DNA of 64,000 bases from Paragorgia papillata (GCA_035771165.1 JAWNZC010000107.1:1-64000); one strand, 5' to 3'. Counted from the stretch's first letter, positions 34,012 to 46,349 are shown. A program made the numbers and translations. The notes: generated from the sequence alone by a model not told the origin.

Positions 34012-36255
34012 TAGACCCATGAACGACGCAGGCAAGCTTTAAACAAATTGCGGCGCGGCGTTATTAATACGACTGACGGGGGTTCCGTTGCATATTTCAG
34101 ATTACATCAGATATAAACACACCTTTCTCAGGCGCTATTCTATAAGATTTTTTAAAATTTACATATGTTATACATAATTTCATACTCTTTAATCTAGTAT
34201 AAGTCGCGAGAGTGGCATAGACCCATGAACGACGCACACAAGCTTTAAACAAATTGCGGCGCGGCGTTATTGATACGACTGACGGTGGTTATGTTGCATA
34301 TTTCATATTACATCAGATATAAACACACTTTTCTCAGGCGCTATTCTATACGATTTTTTTAAATTTACATATGTTATACATAATTTCATACTCTTTAATG
34401 TAGTATAAGTCCCCAGAGTGGCATAGACCCATGAACGACGCACACAAGCTTTAAACAAATTGCGTCGCGGCGTTATTGATACGACTGACGGTGGTTATGT
34501 TGCATATTTCATATTACATCAGATATAAACACACTTTTCTCAGGCGGTATTGTATACGATTTTTTTAAATTTACATGTGTTACACATAATTTGATGCTCT
34601 TTAATCTAGTATAAGTCCCCAGAGTGGCATAGACCCATGAACGACGCAGGCAAGCTTTAAACAAATTGCGGCGCGGCGTTATTAATACGACTGACGGGGG
34701 TTCCGTTGCATATTTCAGATTACATCAGATATAAACACACCTTTCTCAGGCGCTATTCTATAAGATTTTTTAAAATTTACATATGTTATACATAATTTCA
34801 TACTCTTTAATCTAGTATAAGTCGCGAGAGTGGCATAGACCCATGAACGACGCACACAAGCTTTAAACAAATTGCGGCGCGGCGTTATTGATACGACTGA
34901 CGGTGGTTATGTTGCATATTTCATATTACATCAGATATAAACACACTTTTCTCAGGCGCTATTCTATACGATTTTTTTTAATTTACATATGTTATTAATA
35001 ATTTCATACTCTTTAATGTAGTATAAGTCCCCAGAGTGGCATAGACCCATGAACGACGCACACAAGCTTTAAACAAATTGCGTCGCGGCGTTATTGATAC
35101 GACTGACGGTGGTTATGTTGCATATTTCATATTACATCAGATATAAACACACTTTTCTCAGGTGCTATTCTATACGATTTTTTTAAATTTACATGTGTTA
35201 CACATAATTTGATGCTCTTTAATCTAGTATAAGTCCCCAGAGTGGCATATACCCATGAACGACGCAGGCAAGCTTTAAACAAATTGCGGCGCGGCGTTAT
35301 TAATACGACTGACGGGGGTTCCGTTGCATATTTCAGATTACATCAGATATAAACACGCCTTTCTCAGGCGCTATTCTATAAGATTTTTTAAAATTTACAT
35401 ATGTTATACATAATTTCATACTCTTTAATCTAGTATAAGTCGCGAGAGTGGCATAGACCCATGAACGACGCACACAAGCTTTAAACAAATTGCGGCGCGG
35501 CGTTATTGATACGACTGACGGTGGTTATGTTGCATATTTCATATTACATCAGATATAAACACACTTTTCTCAGGCGCTATTCTATACGATTTTTTTAAAT
35601 TTACATATGTTATACATAATTTCATACTCTTTAATGTAGTATAAGTCCCCAGAGTGGCATAGACCCATGAACGACGCACACAAGCTTTAAACAAATTGCG
35701 TCGCGGCGTTATTGATACGACTGACGGTGGTTATGTTGCATATTTCATATTACATCAGATATAAACACACTTTTCTCAGGCGCTATTCTATACGATTTTT
35801 TTAAATTTACATGTGTTACACATAATTTGATGCTCTTTAATCTAGTATAAGTCCCCAGAGTGGCATAGACCCATAAACGACGCAGGCAAGCTTTAAACAA
35901 ATTGCGGCGCGGCGTTATTAATACGACTGACGGGGGTTCCGTTGCATATTTCAGATTACATCAGATATAAACACACCTTTCTCAGGCGCTATTCTATAAG
36001 ATTTTTTAAAATTTACATATGTTATACATAATTTCATACTCTTTAATCTAGTATAAGTCGCGAGAGTGGCATAGACCCATGAACGACGCACACAAGCTTT
36101 AAACAAATTGCGGCGCGGCGTTATTGATACGACTGACGGTGGTTATGTTGCATATTTCATATTACATCAGATATAAACACATTTTTCTCAAGCGCTATTC
36201 TATACGATTTTTTAAAATTTACATGTTATACAGAATTTCATACTCTTTAAGTAAG
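34012..36255 (-). repeat. Satellite A array, reverse orientation, about eleven monomers
   Basis: Monomers of about 206 bp with a clear three-monomer higher-order pattern. One type carries GGGGGTTCCGTTGCATATTT and AAGTCGCGAGAGTGGC. The next two carry GGTGGTTATGTTGCATATTT, one of them with AAATTGCGTCGCGGCG. The trimer repeats about every 617 bp (34012, 34630, 35247, 35865). The array ends in a shortened monomer at about 36255. Confidence 0.95.
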
Positions 36256-36504
36256 AGTTATATACCTCGGATGTCGGCTTTATGCCAGATACATTCCGTC
36301 GGGGCCGGAAACTTACTTATTTAATAGTTGAAGTGGTTTTCAAGAAAGAGCTTGAAAGAACTGCGGTGCACTGTTAAGTGGGCAGCGCTTTATGTTATTT
36401 TGTGAGTTCAGTCGTTCATTCTTAGTTTGTCCCTTGGCAATTATTCACTTTTAGCACTTTTAGCACCGCCTTTTAGCACTGCGCCTGGTTGACCATTAAG
36501 TTAA
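36256..36504. other. intergenic, nothing recognised
   Basis: Unique-looking sequence between satellite A and a MITE; no gene was seen. Confidence 0.4.
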
Positions 36505-36865
36505 GGCCCCGTTCACACTATACCGGATAGCTTTTGTGCCGGCACGAAAACCATACCGGATAGGCCTTCTGTTCACAGACAAAACGCCTGTTCCGGCACG
36601 CCGTTGCGCCGCTCCGATCTCGAAAGAGGTACATCTTGTATCGGATAGCTTTTTGTGCCATTTCAGCTCCAGTGTGAACGGACATCGAAATCGTTTCGGA
36701 AGTATATTAATAGAATAGAGCGTGGTGATTGGTTGGATCACGGGGTTATATCGTATTCGGCACGAAACGGCACATAATTATGCCTGTTCACACTATACCG
36801 GATAGGTTTTCGTGCCGGTTTTCGTGCCGGCACGAAAACCTATCCGGTATAGTGTGAACGGGGCC
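36505..36865. mobile_element. Harbinger-like MITE (361 bp) with TAA duplication
   Basis: Ends GGCCCCGTTCACACTATACC and its complement GTGTGAACGGGGCC. Flanked by TAA on both sides (36502-36504, 36866-36868), the 3-bp duplication typical of PIF/Harbinger. The interior repeats CCGGCACGAAAACC and its complement, with a tight palindrome at about 36795-36860. No coding capacity. Confidence 0.75.
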
Positions 36866-37060
36866 TAAGACTTCAGAAGTCTTACACATTTGGTTGTTTT
36901 TTGCTTTGATCATAATGGGAGTAATGGCGTAATATGTATATGACTATCGTCAAATTTGAAAGAAAGATTTATCTAGGGAACCGTTATTAGCTATAATTGG
37001 TGTATTGTGAAAAGGAGGTTAAGTAAATTTTCACAACTTTATGGCGTAGTCTGAATTTTG
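36866..37060. other. 5' flank of the Crypton-like gene
   Basis: AT-rich, no distinct signal recognised. Confidence 0.3.
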
Positions 37061-37079
37061 GTGAAGTAATTAACTATTG

Positions 37080-38761
37080 CGAGAATAGAAGAAAGCGATG
37101 AAGAAGTTTTTATCACGCAGAATATTTTTCGTGAAAGTTTGGAACTAGACTTCGATTTTAGTAGCTTATTAGAAGCTGAAGAACCACTACTAATTAAGAC
37201 AGTAAGTGTTGAGGGAAATGAAGTTACTGGAGGCCAATGCTTGGTTGAGAGAGACGACTCAGACAAGAGACTAGAACAATGGCGCGATCAGAGGGAAGTT
37301 GTTGTTATCATCGATGCAGAGTTGGAGAAGAGAAATGAGACAAGGATACCCATTAATACGAAAACAAGCACCTGTTGGGCGGTTAATACATGGTCTGAGT
37401 GGGCTAATGAACGAAATTGGAAAAGTAAGGAGATATGTACCACAGACAAGTACACGAAAGTAGAGTGTGATCTTCTACACCTTAACGATGAGGAGTTGAA
37501 TTATTGGTTGAGTAAATTCGTTAGTGAAGTTCGACAAAAAAAAGAGCCAGGACGTTGTTACACGCCAAATTCACTCTACCAAATGTGCTGTGGAATACAG
37601 CGATATTTGCGAGATAATGGAAAACCTGGTTTGAATTTATTTGAGAATCCATCGTTCAAATTATTTCAAGATTCTCTTGACGCATAAATGAAATGCTTAA
37701 CAAGAAAGGGCGTTGGTAGTGAAGTGAAGCAGGCTCAAGCTTTTACTGAAGAACAGGAAGAAAAAATGTGGAGTTTGGGGGCTCTTGGCGATGGTGCAGC
37801 TGATGTGTTGTTATAGACACAATGGTTTTTCTAATCGGAAAGAATTTCGCACTAAGAATTGGACAAGAGCACCGTCAACTGAAGTTTAGCCAAATGCACC
37901 TGGTGAAGGCAAGCGAAGAAGAACCAGAAAAGTTAGTGTATCAACTTTTGGCGAGAAGAACAACGCTGGAGGTCTTAAGCACCGTGGTATTAAACGAAAA
38001 GCGATAGAACATTATCGAAATGAGTCCATGTCGGAGAGATGCTTTGTGCAGCTGTACAAGAAATACGTGTCAAAATGTCCAAAGTCAGCCTTGGCAAAGG
38101 ACTCGTTTTACTTGACTCCAAAGCGAAAGTAGAATAGTTCAGATGAAGGTATATACTGTTTTATATTTACCTCAAAATTTATTGGCAGGAAGATTGATAA
38201 ATTGTATATTACTATCTTAAAAATCATTAGGTTTGTGGTTTTTGAATTACTTTTTTCTTTTCTAATTTGTAATATATCTTTGATGTTTTTATAGTTTGGT
38301 TTACTTGGAATCCTGTAGGCCATAACAAATTGGGAACAGTTGTGCGTCGCATGTGTGAAAAAGCGGGAATTGAAGGAAATTTCACCAACCACAGTCTTCG
38401 AGCTACAACAGCTACGCGGGGATTAGCCAAAGGAATACCAGATAAGTTTGTTATGCAAAGAACGGGTCACAGGGATGCTCGCTCACTTCAAATTTATCAA
38501 AGGCCTAGTGTGTCGAGTAAAGTAGAGATTTCGAAAGCTTTTGATTCCGCGAGTCAGTTTGTGAAAGATGTGAAAAGTGATGAAACATTTCTAGCAAGTA
38601 GAAAGAGAGTGGCAGTTAGCGATAACCATAATTCGGACACGTTAAAAAAAGTGTGTAAATTAAGTTCTGAAGAAAGTCCTTTATCAAATAGTACGAAGGA
38701 AACACATGGTGTTTCATTTTCGAACTGCACGTTTGTTATAAAGAAGAATTTCATCTGTTGA
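37080..38761 (+). pseudogene. Crypton-type tyrosine recombinase (DUF3504 / QRICH1-like), with intron
   Basis: The N-terminal frame (to 37687) is acidic, then shows TSTCWAVNTWSEWANERN and LNYWLSKFVSEVRQKKEPG, typical of ZMYM/QRICH1/KCTD1-family Crypton proteins. After a stop at 37687 the homology continues in several frames (KCLTRKGVGSEVKQAQ; FLIGKNFALRIGQEHRQL at 37822; HRGIKRKAIEHYRNES near 37995). A GT-AG intron of 146 bp fits at 38149-38294, rejoining DEVWFTWNPVGHNKLG in frame. The last exon has the recombinase catalytic region: NHSLRATTATRG (H-x-x-R), GHRDARS (H/R) and nucleophile tyrosine in LQIYQRP at about 38497. An in-frame TAG at about 38130 and the frame changes make it inactive. 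Confidence 0.8.
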
Positions 38762-39135
38762 GTTAAATTGTTCGAGTGTTAAAAATTAAATGATTTTTTT
38801 GTCGATATATATTGTTTGTGCAACGATTTATACCGCTAAGGAATGATTTATACCGCGTTTTGTAGAAATACGTTGGTTGTTTCTAATATTTTAGCATTTT
38901 TATATAATATATATATATATACCGCTAAGTATACAAAGTGGTATATATATATGAATATATACCCGGTATATATGTACATATATACGGTGAATTTTTAATT
39001 AGATGTATTTGTACGTATTCAAGTCTATTCATTAAACCCATTTTCCCTGGAGAGATATCAAATCCCTCCCCTTGCTTTAAGGTTGTATCGGATTTATATA
39101 CCTATGAAGAACAATGAAAACCGACTCAACTATTA
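38762..39135. other. AT-rich 3' flank with TATACCGC repeats
   Basis: GATTTATACCGC occurs near 38825 and 38848, and (TA)n runs surround further ACCGCTAAG and GGTATATA words at 38905-38985. No gene was seen. Confidence 0.5.
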
Positions 39136-39188
39136 AATAATCCAGTATACGTCCCCAGAGTAGCATAGACCCATGAACGACGCAGGCA
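39136..39188 (-). repeat. Satellite A scrap
   Basis: Matches the monomer over GTCCCCAGAGTAGCATAGAC and ATGAACGACGCAGGCAA, then changes to LINE sequence. Confidence 0.8.
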
Positions 39189-39352
39189 ATTCTACAATCC
39201 CTACCTAATTTGATGAAAAACAGCACTAAGAAATTCTGGTCAGTTTTTAAATCAGTGTCAAAGCTGTCCACTATACCGAACAAAATGGTCTGGACACGTG
39301 ACGATGTCACTGTTACGGCTGACAATCCCACAGATGTGGCAAACCTCCTTAA

Positions 39353-39674
39353 AGTGCCTATGTCATCCTCAGGGACTTTACATATTTATACTAATTGGAA
39401 CTTTCTGAGAAGATTTGTAATATATCTTCTCAGGCGAAAATTTCATCTTCATGGATTTTTTTGCCGTTAAAGTTGACGGAAGTGACGTCAAAAGAGGAAT
39501 TTCTCTATATGAAAACCACTTTACAGATTCCTCTTTTGACGTCACTTCCGTCAAGTTTAACGGCAACAAGATCCATGAAGATGAAATTTTCGCCTGAGAA
39601 GATATATTACAAATCTTCTCAGAATGTTCCAATTAGTACAAATATGTAAAGTCCCTGAGGATGACATAGGCACT
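39353..39674. mobile_element. piggyBac-like MITE (322 bp) with TTAA duplication
   Basis: A near-perfect foldback: AGTGCCTATGTCATCCTCAG at the left is the complement of the right end, and symmetry continues inward (CTTCTCAGGCGAAAATTTCA and complement). TTAA flanks both ends (39349-39352, 39675-39678), and removing the element and one TTAA restores the LINE frame. The target site suggests piggyBac mobilisation. Confidence 0.85.
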
Positions 39675-39992
39675 TTAATAACTACTTATTCTCCATGTTC
39701 AAGCAGCTATGCACCAGAGACGAATACGAAGCGCATCTTCCAACTAATACAGTTTCCTCGGAGCAGTTATGTGATATATCCATTTCGCCGGATGAAGCAC
39801 GTGGTATCCTTTTTTCACTGGACGTTAACAAAGCAACTGGTCCAGACAACATTCCTGCCAAATTACTAAGGAACTGTGTGCCTTATATATTTCATCCCTC
39901 TGTGATTTCTACAACAAATGTCTCATCCTGGGAACGAAATATCAAATATCACTCCAATTCTGAAGGGTGGATCTGCAAAAGAAGTGTCTAAC

Positions 39993-40643
39993 TGTTAGTT
40001 TGAAACGGTTAAACTTTAATAATTTTTTAGTTAGTATAATAGTACCATTATTATTTAGTACTTCTTTGTTCCTACGGAAATGCCTTCAGGGTATTTTTAA
40101 TTGGTGACAATGTTTGGACAGAATTATTATAGTCAAGACTGTGTTTCAGTACAGACGCTACCAAAGTTAAGGGACTTTATTTCAATTTACGTCAATCTAC
40201 TTATCTACTCAATCTACAATCGCTACTTGGTACAAGTGTAAACCAAAGTAAAGTACGCAAGTCCATTCATTATTGCATGTAATCGTAAACGTATAGTTAG
40301 TACTTTTATTTATCAGTATTTGCATGCGTAACATTAGTTAACATTAGCTAAGATGGATTATCCGTTGTCGTATTTCAGTTCGAACCAACAGTATTCAACA
40401 GTACTGCAGTTCTACAGTTCCCATTGGCTAAATTTCGCAACCGACTCTACCTCTTCGTATAACCTCTGTTCAATCATTCATTACTATAATTTCGTGACCT
40501 ACATCAGCTTACCCAAGTTATTCGTTTATTTGTTAATTAAAGTCTTGTTTATTGTTTATCTGTTGAGTTCAAAAATCATTTATTGTACAATCCGCTACCC
40601 GTGTGGCTCTAGAAATATTCAGATCAGCAACCCTGGAGTTACA
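39993..40643 (+). mobile_element. Solo LTR (651 bp) with CTAAC duplication
   Basis: Begins TGTTAG, ends GTTACA, and is flanked by CTAAC at 39988-39992 and 40644-40648. The LINE reading frame (AKEVSNY then RHISLLPLV) resumes exactly across it. A 5-bp duplication and TG...CA ends indicate an LTR retrotransposon reduced by recombination between its LTRs. Confidence 0.8.
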
Positions 40644-41795
40644 CTAACTACAGGCACATTTCATTATTACCCCTCGTATCGAAGGTTCTTGAACGTTGTA
40701 TTTACAACAGGCTAATTAAACACATCTCTTCTCATCTTCACGAAGTTCAGTTTGGTTTTCTAAAGCGAAAGTCTACCACGTCCCAGCAGCTGCGAGTTTT
40801 ACATGAAAATGGAGAGTCACCTGGATTTTGCTAAAGCTTTTGACAGAATCGATCACCAACTACTACTCAAAAAGTTGCGTTGGTAATTGCTAAAATGGTT
40901 TGAGAACTACCTAGTAGATCGCTACCAGAGGGTCACCGTCCTTGGCCAAACATCACGACCACTCCGAGCGCTATCTGGAGTGCCCCAAGGTTCAATTCTG
41001 GGTCGTCTACTGTTTCTTATATATGTGAACGACCTCCCCAAGGTAGCCAACACATCTGTTGCTTTATTTGCTGATGACACTAAGTGTTACCGTGCCATAA
41101 AAACCCCACAAAGGACGTGGAGTGCCTCCAGCGTGATCTTGACAGGATATGCCAGTGGTGCAAAGTATGGCGCATGGATCTTAACCAATCCAAATGCGGT
41201 CTCCTTAGAGTGACGAGGAACATTACACCTGTCCAGTCATGCTACCATCTGATGGACACCACAGTTGACACCGTCGATGTTTAGAAAGATCTTGGAGTTC
41301 TGGTTACTCCTGATCTTAAGTGGAACTCACATGTAACCGCAGTAGTGGCTAAAGCCAACAAAATGATGGGTTTTATAAGAAGATCTTCACTTGATATCCA
41401 TGACCAGTGGGTCGTACTGCATCATACACAGTTTTAGTTATAAGTCATTTTGCATACTGTTCACAAGTCTGGTCTCCGCAATCTGTATCACTAATTCTTA
41501 ACATCGAAAGAGTCCAACGCCGCGTAACCAAGCTTATTCTGTCGTTACCATTTAGATCTGACGTCACCTATAAGGATAGACTCCTAACAACAGAACTGCT
41601 ACCTCTGTCGTACTGGCATGAATACCTGGACTTGGTATACCTTTTCAATTTCAAGTGACCCTTACAAGTGACCTTTAAATCATCCAGTCGTGTAACCAAA
41701 CATACAAATCAAACTAATGAAATTATTTTAAATATTCCTAAAGTGAACATTCTAACTTTTCAGAATAGCTTTTATTGTAGAGCTCCAAGAATTGC

Positions 41796-42835
41796 AGGAA
41801 ACTTGTTATTATGGTTTGAAAATTATTTGTCGAATCAACACCAGAGGGTAACTATTCCAGGGGCAACTTCAGATGTTCTCCAGTCCTTTCTGGCGTTCCA
41901 CAGGGGTCAATCTTGGGACCATTAATGTTCCTTATATTTATCAACGACTTACCAGATGAAATTACAGAAAATTCGACCTCAAAAGTAGCTTTGTTTGCTG
42001 ATGACTCCAAGATCTATAAATTAGTAAAGGCTGTTCAGGATTGTACTGATTTGCAAAACAGTATTGATAAAACTTTCCAATGGAGCAACGAGTGGAATAT
42101 GTCCCTCAATGCAAGTAAGTTCACCACGTTAAGTGTGACTCGTAAGCGCTCACCATTCTTTTACATTTATAATCTCAATGGAAAACTATTGGAAAAAACT
42201 AACTGTCAAAAAGATCTTGGGGTGATGGTTAAAAGCGATCTCAAGTAGGACACGCATGTTTTGTCTGTCACCAAAAAAGCAAATAATGCTTTGGGATATA
42301 TTAAGAGGGACAACATGTTACAAAGATGTTGGAGCAAGGAAAGCACTGTATTTGGCATTAGCAAGGAATCATTTCACTCGTGCGTCTCAAGTTTGGGCAC
42401 CACAAACAGTACAACTGATTAAACAATTAGAATCTGTTCAAAGAAGAGCAACAAAGTTCTTGTTGTACCTGGCATATGATACTTCTATCATGTATAAAAA
42501 TCGTCTTCTTAAACTGAACCTCTTACCGTTATCTTATTGGCACGAATATTTGGACTTAGTGTTTCTGTATAAGTTGGCTTGTGGTATGCTATGTTTAAAG
42601 CTGGAAGATTTCTTGATACCCCAAAGAACACTGCGTACCACACGAAGATCCAACTCCTCTTCTGGTTTGCTTTTTGAGATTCCCATGGTGCGTACGGTGA
42701 CTTTCCAAACAAGTTACAGCAACTCTATATCAGTTTAAGTGCAAATTATTTACGTACTATAGTGATTGCCTAAGATTCGCTTATGATATTGACGACCCGA
42801 GAACTTGGAAAACTGTGTGTCCAAAATGCCAGAAA
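41796..42835 (+). mobile_element. CR1-type LINE (copy 2), RT to C-terminus
   Basis: Resumes in mid-RT: WFENYLSNQHQRVTIPGATS (about 41810), HRGQSWDH/GPLMFLIFINDLPDE (about 41900-41960) and catalytic FADDSK (about 41995). It continues with KDLGVMVKSDLK (about 42215), RATKFLLYLAYDTSIMYKNR (about 42448) and the C-terminal motif YDIDDPRTWKTVCPKCQKC (about 42785-42840) characteristic of this CR1 group. Stops near 42246 and 42737 plus frame changes inactivate it. It joins copy 1 near 41795 without an obvious boundary sequence, suggesting unequal recombination between two LINEs. Confidence 0.85.
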
Positions 42836-43140
42836 TGTGTTTTGTTGAATTTTTACTGGGGTTGAAAAATTACTGGGTTTTTTTCCCCTGTTGTTGGTTC
42901 CTGGTTTTATTGTATTTTTGCCAAATTGATATAAAAGAAATATATATATATATAAAAAAAAATTTTTTCAACTGCTTGCCATCACCTTTGCGAGGTCCCA
43001 ATCTCTCTATAGGCCAATTCAAATCCGAATTGTTAAAATACTGCCAACATGTAACCGAACTCATATACAATATCGAAATTCCACAAACTTTTAAAACCGT
43101 TTGTGTAAAATGTCACTCGTGCCGTCCCCTATCTAGTCTT
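42836..43140 (+). mobile_element. CR1 LINE C-terminal scrap (copy 3)
   Basis: A further fragment at about 42970-43140 encodes LPSPLRGPNLSIGQFKSELL and IPQTFKTVCVKCHSCRPLSS, again the CR1 C-terminal end. It is preceded by a TA run and T-rich stretch at 42938-42967. Confidence 0.7.
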
Positions 43141-45436
43141 CTTCCCACTCTCCCACATGCATGAACAATAAATTGTTTGTGGAGTATAGAAGATTTGGTG
43201 AATATGCAAATTAAATTCAGCTCTCGGGCGGGTGGTACCGGTGCGGGTGGGAACTCTGCAGAGACTCTGCTCCAGTGATCCCTTCCCCATTGAGGGGGGC
43301 TCTTTTATTAAACTGTATATCTTTTGCAATGTTACAAAGTTAAAAAGCTGTGTTTTATTGAAAAATCATAAATTCGTCATTTTCAGACAATCCCAAGCAC
43401 TTTTGTCCAGGATTGTCTGAAAATGACGAATTAAACAAAATCGAAGAAGAAAAAACAATTTGGGCGCGGCGATTCTGCGCAGTTTGCTCCAAATAACATA
43501 AATACGCTCCCACATGCATGAACATCAAATTGTTTGTGGAGTATAGAAGGTTTGGTGAATATGCAAATTAAATAGAGCTCTCGTGCGGTGGTACCGGTGC
43601 GGGTGGGAACTCTGCAGAGACTATGCTCCAGTGATCCCTTCCCCATTGAGGGGGTAAGGGGGAGCAGAGACGGGGGCTCTTTTATTAAACTGTATATCTT
43701 TTGCAATGTTACAAAGTTAAAAAGCTGTGTTTTATTGAAAAATCACAAATTCGTCATTTTCAGACAATCCCAAGCACTTTTGTCCAGGATTGTCTGAAAA
43801 TAACGAATTAAACAAAATCGAAGAAGAAAAAACAATTTGGGCGCGGCGATTCTGCGCTGTTTGCTCCAAATGACATAAATACGCTCCCACATGCATGAAC
43901 AACAAATTGTTTGTGGAGTATAGAAGGTTTGGTGAATATGCAAATTAAATAGAGCTCTCATGCGGGTGGTACCGGTGCGGGTGGGAACTCTGCAGAGACT
44001 CTGCCCCAGTGATCCGGGGGGACCCTGCAGAGACTCTGCTCCAGTGATCCAGTGAGACGGGGGCTCTTTTATTAAACTGTATATCTTTTGCAATGTTACA
44101 AAGTTAAAAATCTGTGTTTTATTGAAAAATCATAAATTCGTCATTTTCAGACAATCCCAAGCACTTTTGTCCAGGATTGTCTGAAAATGACGAATTAAAC
44201 AAAATCGAAGAAAAAAAAACTATTTGGGCGCGGCGATTCTGCGCAGTTTGCTCCAAATGACATAAATACGCTCCCACATGCATGAACAACAAATTGTTTG
44301 TGGAGTATAGAAGGTTTGGTGAATAGGCAAATTAAATAGAGCTCTCGTGCGGGTGGTACCGGTGCAGGTGGGAACTCTGCAGAGACTCTGCTCCAGTGAT
44401 CCCTTCCCCATTGAGGGGGTAAGGGGGAGCAGAGACGGGGGCTCTTTTATTAAACTGTATATCTTTTGCAATGTTACAAAGTTAAAAATCTGTGTTTTAT
44501 TGAAAAATCATAAATTCGTCATTTTCAGACAATCCCAAGCACTTTTGTCCAGGATTGTCTGAAAATGACGAATTAAACAAAATCGAAGAGAAAAAAACAA
44601 TTTGGGCGCGGCGATTCTGCGCAGTTTGCTCCAAATGACATAAATACGCTCCCACATGCATGAACAACAAATTGTTTGTGGAGTATAGAAGGTTTGGTGA
44701 ATATGCAAATTAAATAGAGCTCTCGTGCGGGTGGTACCGGTGCGGGTGGGAACTCTGCAGAGACTCTGCTCCAGTGATCCCTTCCCCATTGAGGGGGTAA
44801 GGGGGAGCAGAGACGGGGGCTCTTTTATTAAACTGTATATCTTTTGCAATGTTACAAAGTTAAAAAGCTGTGTTTTATTGAAAAATCATAAATTCGTCAT
44901 TTTCAGACAATCCCAAGCACTTTTGTCCAGGATTGTCTGAAAATGACGAATTAAACAAAATCGAAGAAAAAAAAACAATTTGGGCGCGGCGATTCTGCGC
45001 AGTTTGCTCCAAATGACATAAATACGCTCCCACATGCATGAACAACAAATTGTTTGTGGAGTATAGAAGGTTTGGTGAATATGCAAATTAAATAGAGCTC
45101 TCGTGCGGGTGGTACCGGTGCGGGTGGGAACTCTGCAGAGACTCTGCTCCAGTGATCCCTTCCCCATTGAGGGGGTAAGGGGGGGCAGAGACGGGGGCTC
45201 TTTTATTAAACTGTATATCTTTTGCAATGTTACAAAGTTAAAAAGCTGTGTTTTATTGAAAAATCATAAATTCGTCATTTTCAGACAATCCCAAGCACTT
45301 TTGTCCAGGATTGTCTGAAAATGACGAATTAAACAAAATCGAAGAAAAAAAACCAATTTGGGCGCGGCGATTCTGCGCAGTTTGCTCCAAAATGACATAA
45401 ATACGCTCCCACATGCATGAACAACAAATTGTTTGT
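43141..45436 (+). repeat. Satellite B array, six ~378-bp units
   Basis: The marker GTCCAGGATTGTCTGAAAAT recurs at 43405, 43782, 44169, 44547, 44925 and 45303 (spacing 377-387). Each unit includes CCCACATGCATGAACAACAA, an octamer-like ATATGCAAATTAAAT, a GC-rich block (GGTACCGGTGCGGGTGGGAA) and a strong hairpin (ATTCGTCATTTTCAGACAAT with its complement). The third unit has a rearranged GC-rich block near 44010-44055. The repeated open frames across units are by-products. Confidence 0.95.
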
Positions 45437-46121
45437 AGTATATAGTATATTATTATTATTTTTTTATGTGTTGGAGTCTGGCACGAGCTCTAAACCAGTC
45501 ACATCAATTCATTTTAATTGGTTACCCAATCACAGAACTTTATTTTTTTTTCATTTCGGTGGTGTGAGCAAAAACCAGTTGGGTTTCCGTTTACGGAAAA
45601 AAAAGTTTTGTTGACGTCATTATCAGCAGGAAATGAAAGCGTAAGTGACGGTAACACTATCTCTTAGTGTATCCGTTTTGGATATATATAAGAGTGATAT
45701 CACATATCGTTCCACCTTCTGTTGTTGATGACGTGAAAAATGGTCCATAATAATATTTAAAAAAAATATATATATATTTTTTTGCGCAATGTTTTGTTTG
45801 TGTTGCGCGGAGGTCCTTCTAGCGTGACGCCATGATATTGAATGAGTGTTTTTGTCTGACGTCATCAATTATATATGCTGTGTGGGGGGTCGAATGATCA
45901 CGAGAGTGGTAAAGTAGAATTTTTTTGATTTTTTTGTGCGGAATCATATTTATTCATACGAAATTGTGTTTTTTTGTGTGTATTTGAGCTTTGGATTTAT
46001 GAATTTTTATTTTATTTTTTAAACTATGTTTTACAGAGAGGGTCTGCATATGTTTAAACAATTCGAGTAGTTTTGTGTGATTTAGTTGCATCGTGAATTG
46101 TGTTGACATGAAGTTGTTTTG
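45437..46121. other. AT-rich region, nothing recognised
   Basis: Contains T-rich tracts and a GTGTGGGGGGTCG word near 45880. It may include the left edge of the decayed virus-like block, but no terminus could be proven. Confidence 0.4.
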
Positions 46122-46349
46122 ACGAATTTTTTCCCGTTACTGATCTGATACTGCGTGATGCTATTGAGTACACCACAGAGGAAGGAGAAGCAGCGCAGAA
46201 ACTTATTTTTGAAACGGTTTCAGCAGTCGATATAGAAAAGTATATGGGTGCTCCTTTAGGATATTATTATACTTTTGATACGCTGTATAATATTGAACAG
46301 TTTATGAACAAGCGAGTATATTATGATCAAGATGAATCACGAGAGTGAA
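46122..46349 (+). pseudogene. Open frame without start, unknown protein piece
   Basis: A 75-codon open frame reads DEFFPVTDLILRDAIEYTTE and later LGYYYTFDTLYNIEQFMNKR before a stop at about 46349, followed by AATAAAG at about 46382. There is no ATG, so it may be a 3' exon or a gene remnant. Unknown family. Confidence 0.35.

Larger units (their letters stand above)
39189..41795 (+). mobile_element. CR1-type LINE (copy 1), interrupted by a MITE and a solo LTR
   Basis: Pieces of one ORF2 collinear with CR1 elements: a linker with NSTKKFWSVFKSVSK (39210-39350) and RT N-terminal DVNKATGPDNIPAKLLRNC (about 39822-39880). After the LTR insertion it resumes with SLLPLVSKVLERCIYNRLIK (about 40660), LSGVPQGSILG (about 40970) and catalytic FADDTK (about 41068). 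The thumb and C-terminus near 41500-41795 read YWHEYLDLVYLF and ILTFQNSFYCRAP. Several stops and frame changes occur between pieces. At about 41795 it changes to a second copy. Confidence 0.85.

Noticed and set aside
43129..45318. Families of 71- to 116-codon frames repeated on both strands
   Set aside because: They repeat with the satellite B unit and appear on both strands at once; no domain and no start context.
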